The notes under the pieces: generated by a model
What the model was told of the DNA's origin: nothing
Databases searched by the model: none
The model's input: only the letters and a program-made list of their open reading frames with translations
Origin: Erysipelothrix sp.
GTDB taxonomy: Bacteria > Bacillota_I > Bacilli_A > Erysipelotrichales > Erysipelotrichaceae
Length of the DNA stretch: 7,719 bases
Reading direction: 5' to 3'
NCBI GenBank assembly: GCA_012511085.1
Contig: JAAZGU010000094.1
Location: 1-7,719 of the forward strand
In this document: one piece after another, positions 5,304 to 7,719 of the stretch
Layout of the letters: each line of letters opens with the position of its first letter
Position numbering within the stretch: position 1 is the first letter of the stretch
Translations under genes and position numbers: made by a program

Positions 5304-7575
5304 ATGGTATGTTGCCTTAGAATTTGATACAATCATTGAACAAATTAAACAGTATGGGAGTTTCTCATTGTCAAAAGCAATGATTGAAGCCACTCATCCT
5401 GTTTTTAATGAGCGCTTGATTCAAATGGAAAACGACAAAACCAGACACGCGCTTAATTTTATTTTGGCAGGTCATGACACGTCTTTAAGCGGGGTCAGCG
5501 ATGTCTCGGCTGCCATCACGCGCGCTTCTAAAAACGGCGTGCTTTCCATCGAATCTTTGGTGCATATTAATAAAGTGAACCATGTCGTAAGGCGCTTAAG
5601 TAGAATCAAAGGCGATGCGGATGTTTTTTACGTGTCCAATTACCTTGAGAGCCTGCAGGTGTCAAAGGAACTTGTGCAGATGATCGATCGCAGTTTTAGT
5701 GAGTCTTATGAGGTGTTGGATAGTGCTTCTAAAACATACGCGCAACTTAAAAAAGAATTGCGCATCTGTGAAAATCAATTGCAGACGCAGGTTCAAAACT
5801 TCATCAATAAAAATCCAAATTACATTAGCGAACCCATTGCGATTACCCGCAATGAGCGGGTCGTGGTGCTTGTGAAGACAACCTATAAAAATCATTTCAA
5901 GGGGATTGTGCATGGTGAATCGGCTTCCAAAGCGAGCGCTTATGTGGAGCCGCCGTTTCTAATTGATTTAAACAATAAAAAAGAATCCTTGCAGCTGCAG
6001 ATTGAAAACGAAATTGAACGCATTTGCATGGTGTGTTCGCAGGCCGTGAAAAATGAAGCTGATCAATTGCTCGCCAATTTAGAAACTTTGGCGATTTTAG
6101 ACACCATGTTTGCCAAGGCAAAATGGGGCCTGGATCGCTATGGATTTGTTGCCCAGGTTGGCCATGATCAAAGCTTTATGCTAGAACAGGCACGGCATCC
6201 CTTGATTGCGCCAGAGGATGTGATCGCGAATACAATTGCGATACCCAAAGATAAGCGCACCTTGTTGATTACTGGTCCTAATACCGGTGGTAAGACCGTG
6301 AATGTGAAAATGATTGGACTTTTTACCTTGATGGCTTACAGTGGCATTCCACTGCTAGCATCACGGGCCACCTTGCCAGTCTTTGATCAGGTGTTTGCGG
6401 ATATTGGCGATGATCAATCGATCGTGCAATCACTGTCGACCTTCAGTTCGCATCTTGCGAAAATTGCGGAAATTTTAAAAGGTGCCACCCACAACTCACT
6501 TGTAATTTTTGATGAGCTGGGCTCCGGAACCGATCCTGATGAAGGCGAAAGTTTGGCGATTGCGATTTTAGATCATTGCGATACGATTGGGTGCATGGTG
6601 GTGGCGACCACTCATTACAACCGTTTAAAAGAAATTGCCTATCAAAAAACAAACACGATGTTGGCTTCGGTTGAATTTGACATCGAACAATTAAAACCAA
6701 CCTACCGCTTCTTAGCGAACACGTCTGGTTTTTCCAACGCTTTGGATATTGCGGCAACCTTTAACATGCCGCAATCCATCATCGATGCTGCGCGTGATTA
6801 TTATGAAAGTAAAAAGAGCGAACAACAGCAACTCATCGATGACTTGCAGCACAAAGTGTTTGTGCAAGAACAATTGAATGCGGAATTAATGCAAACCAAA
6901 GATGAAATTGCGGCACTCAAAGTGGCGCATCAGCAGGCACTTGATACGCTTGCCGCAAATAAAGCGGATTTACTCGCGCAAGCAGAAGCAGAAGCGCAAG
7001 CCTATTTACAAAGCCAAATTAAAGAGGTGAGTGAACACGTGCGCTTAGCAATTGCTGCTGATCAACAAAAAGCCAAGGTTGAACTTGAAACCTTAAAAGC
7101 CAAGGTTAAACAACCCAAGGTTGAAGTCCTGGATGAAAGCTTGGCGGTTGGGGATTTTGTTCATATTAAAAAAACACACCAAATCGGTGAAATTATTACC
7201 ATGGGCAACGATCAACTTGAGGTTGATGTCAACAACATCACCTTTAAAGTTAAAAAAGCAGATGTGGTGAAAAGCAAACAACAAAAGGTTAGAAAAATAC
7301 GGCCCGCCCGTGAGTTTAAAGTTGCGAAAAGCGCGCCCATGGAATGTGTGATTGTCGGGATGCGTACCGAAGAAGCCAAGGTTGTTGTGGATCGTTACAT
7401 CAACGATTGCATCTTAGCCAATCGCCATCAAGGCTTTATTGTGCACGGGATAGGTAGCGGTGTTTTAAAGAAAATGATTAATAGATATTTAAATGAGCAT
7501 CCGGGTGTCAAATCCGTGAAAGCTGCCGAGCATAGTCAAGGTGGGCCAGCAGTGACGGTGGTGAGTTTTCAATGA
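5296..7575 (+). CDS. mutS2: MutS2 ATPase with degenerate C-terminal Smr domain
   Basis: MutS2 is a dimeric ABC-type ATPase reported to suppress homologous recombination in some bacteria and, in Bacillus, to split collided ribosomes. The 759 residues are slightly shorter than Bacillus MutS2 (about 785). The N-terminal core and clamp regions (1-310) lack the mismatch-recognition domain of MutS, as normal for MutS2. ATPase motifs are Walker A GPNTGGKT (327-334), DDQSIVQSLSTFSSH (372-386, signature region), Walker B VIFDELGSGTDPDEGES (403-419) and ATTH (437-440). A long coiled coil (about 500-605), a KOW-like segment (618-657) and a C-terminal Smr domain (682-759) follow. In Smr, HGIGSG (717-722) is kept, but the ELDLRG motif reads ECVIVG (683-688), so its Asp and Arg are both Val. 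AAGAAGGA near 5275-5282 is the ribosome site, 13 nt from ATG. It overlaps cvpA by 8 nt and uvrC by 4 nt. Confidence 0.95.
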   Translation: MNKWYVALEFDTIIEQIKQYGSFSLSKAMIEATHPVFNERLIQMENDKTRHALNFILAGHDTSLSGVSDVSAAITRASKNGVLSIESLVHINKVNHVVRRLSRIKGDADVFYVSNYLESLQVSKELVQMIDRSFSESYEVLDSASKTYAQLKKELRICENQLQTQVQNFINKNPNYISEPIAITRNERVVVLVKTTYKNHFKGIVHGESASKASAYVEPPFLIDLNNKKESLQLQIENEIERICMVCSQAVKNEADQLLANLETLAILDTMFAKAKWGLDRYGFVAQVGHDQSFMLEQARHPLIAPEDVIANTIAIPKDKRTLLITGPNTGGKTVNVKMIGLFTLMAYSGIPLLASRATLPVFDQVFADIGDDQSIVQSLSTFSSHLAKIAEILKGATHNSLVIFDELGSGTDPDEGESLAIAILDHCDTIGCMVVATTHYNRLKEIAYQKTNTMLASVEFDIEQLKPTYRFLANTSGFSNALDIAATFNMPQSIIDAARDYYESKKSEQQQLIDDLQHKVFVQEQLNAELMQTKDEIAALKVAHQQALDTLAANKADLLAQAEAEAQAYLQSQIKEVSEHVRLAIAADQQKAKVELETLKAKVKQPKVEVLDESLAVGDFVHIKKTHQIGEIITMGNDQLEVDVNNITFKVKKADVVKSKQQKVRKIRPAREFKVAKSAPMECVIVGMRTEEAKVVVDRYINDCILANRHQGFIVHGIGSGVLKKMINRYLNEHPGVKSVKAAEHSQGGPAVTVVSFQ

Positions 7576-7719
7576 ATGAAACATTAAAGTTGAAGCTGGC
7601 AAACTTACCGAGTGAATCCGGTTGTTATTTGTTTAAAAATAAAAATGCAGACATCATCTACATTGGTAAAGCTAAAGATTTATCCAAACGGGTCTTGCAG
7701 TATTTTCAACGACCGCATG
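7572..7719 (+). CDS. uvrC: UvrABC system protein C, 5' part (runs off the window)
   Basis: Only the first 49 codons are present. UvrC makes both incisions around DNA damage in nucleotide excision repair, after UvrA and UvrB. The fragment is the start of the GIY-YIG nuclease domain: LPSESGCYLFKN (12-23) matches the usual LP-xxPGVYLFKD, and IIYIGKAKDLSKRV (29-42) contains the YIG element and the Lys/Arg-rich helix with the catalytic-region Arg. ATG at 7572 overlaps the mutS2 TGA by 4 nt; the ATG at 7576 runs into a stop at once, so 7572 is the start. In Bacillus trxA lies between mutS2 and uvrC; here they abut. Translation is probably coupled to mutS2, since the upstream ribosome site (GGTGAG around 7558-7563) is weak. 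Confidence 0.93.
   Translation, partial: MNETLKLKLANLPSESGCYLFKNKNADIIYIGKAKDLSKRVLQYFQRPH

Noticed and set aside
6443..6757. 104-codon open frame antisense to the mutS2 ATPase region
   Set aside because: It mirrors the Walker B region of mutS2; no family features.
7074..7125. Three copies of CCAAGGTT(G/A)AA in mutS2 as a possible DNA repeat
   Set aside because: The copies encode Lys-Val-rich linker residues between the coiled coil and the KOW-like segment; short and explained by amino-acid bias.
1..7719. Mobile element, phage, CRISPR, toxin-antitoxin or defence genes
   Set aside because: All coding space is filled by recognised housekeeping families; no direct-repeat arrays, transposase motifs or tRNA-like sequence seen by eye.

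Overview
The window looks like an ordinary chromosomal, housekeeping stretch from a low-GC Gram-positive lineage (Bacillota in the broad sense, possibly Erysipelotrichia- or Acholeplasma/Izemoplasma-like; the class is uncertain). The reasons are an RNase HIII, a MutS2, a CvpA with Bacillus-type gene neighbours, an lspA-rluD pair, AGGAG-type ribosome binding sites, and a GluP-type rhomboid. UGA is used as a stop (the rluD and mutS2 genes end in TGA) and Trp is coded by TGG. This argues against Mycoplasma/Spiroplasma, which read UGA as Trp. I see no insertion sequences, tRNA or rRNA genes, CRISPR arrays, phage genes or clear signs of recent transfer.

Layout: (1) 1-534, the 3' part of an M42 metallo-aminopeptidase gene, closed by a hairpin terminator that begins inside its stop codon. 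(2) 592-3655, a tight rightward operon: lspA (lipoprotein signal peptidase), an RluD-family pseudouridine synthase, a GluP/YqgP-like rhomboid protease without the usual C-terminal TPR tail, and a dCMP deaminase. The genes overlap by 17 and 4 nt or are 1 nt apart. (3) 3655-3678, a bidirectional terminator between the dCMP deaminase gene and the convergent rnhC. (4) 4555-3677 on the minus strand, rnhC (RNase HIII). (5) A short divergent promoter region, roughly 4556-4622. (6) 4623-7719, a rightward operon of cvpA, mutS2 and the first 49 codons of uvrC, again with overlapping genes.

How the genes fit together: blocks 4 and 6 match the Bacillus neighbourhood rnhC / zapA-cvpA-polX-mutS2-trxA-uvrC, with rnhC divergent as in Bacillus but zapA, polX and trxA absent. 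The theme is genome upkeep: RNA-DNA hybrid removal, MutS2 (recombination control and/or rescue of stalled ribosomes) and nucleotide excision repair. The lspA block carries two intramembrane proteases (LspA and rhomboid) plus rRNA modification and dUMP supply.

No previously undescribed system is evident. The points most worth a second look are: (a) near-leaderless starts for both operon-leading genes lspA and rnhC, each with an extended -10 box 8-9 nt before ATG-AAA, while the downstream genes and cvpA have Shine-Dalgarno sites; (b) back-to-back -10 boxes only 3 bp apart for rnhC and cvpA; (c) a MutS2 Smr domain that has lost the Asp and Arg of its LDLR motif; and (d) a compact, TPR-less GluP rhomboid in an lspA operon.
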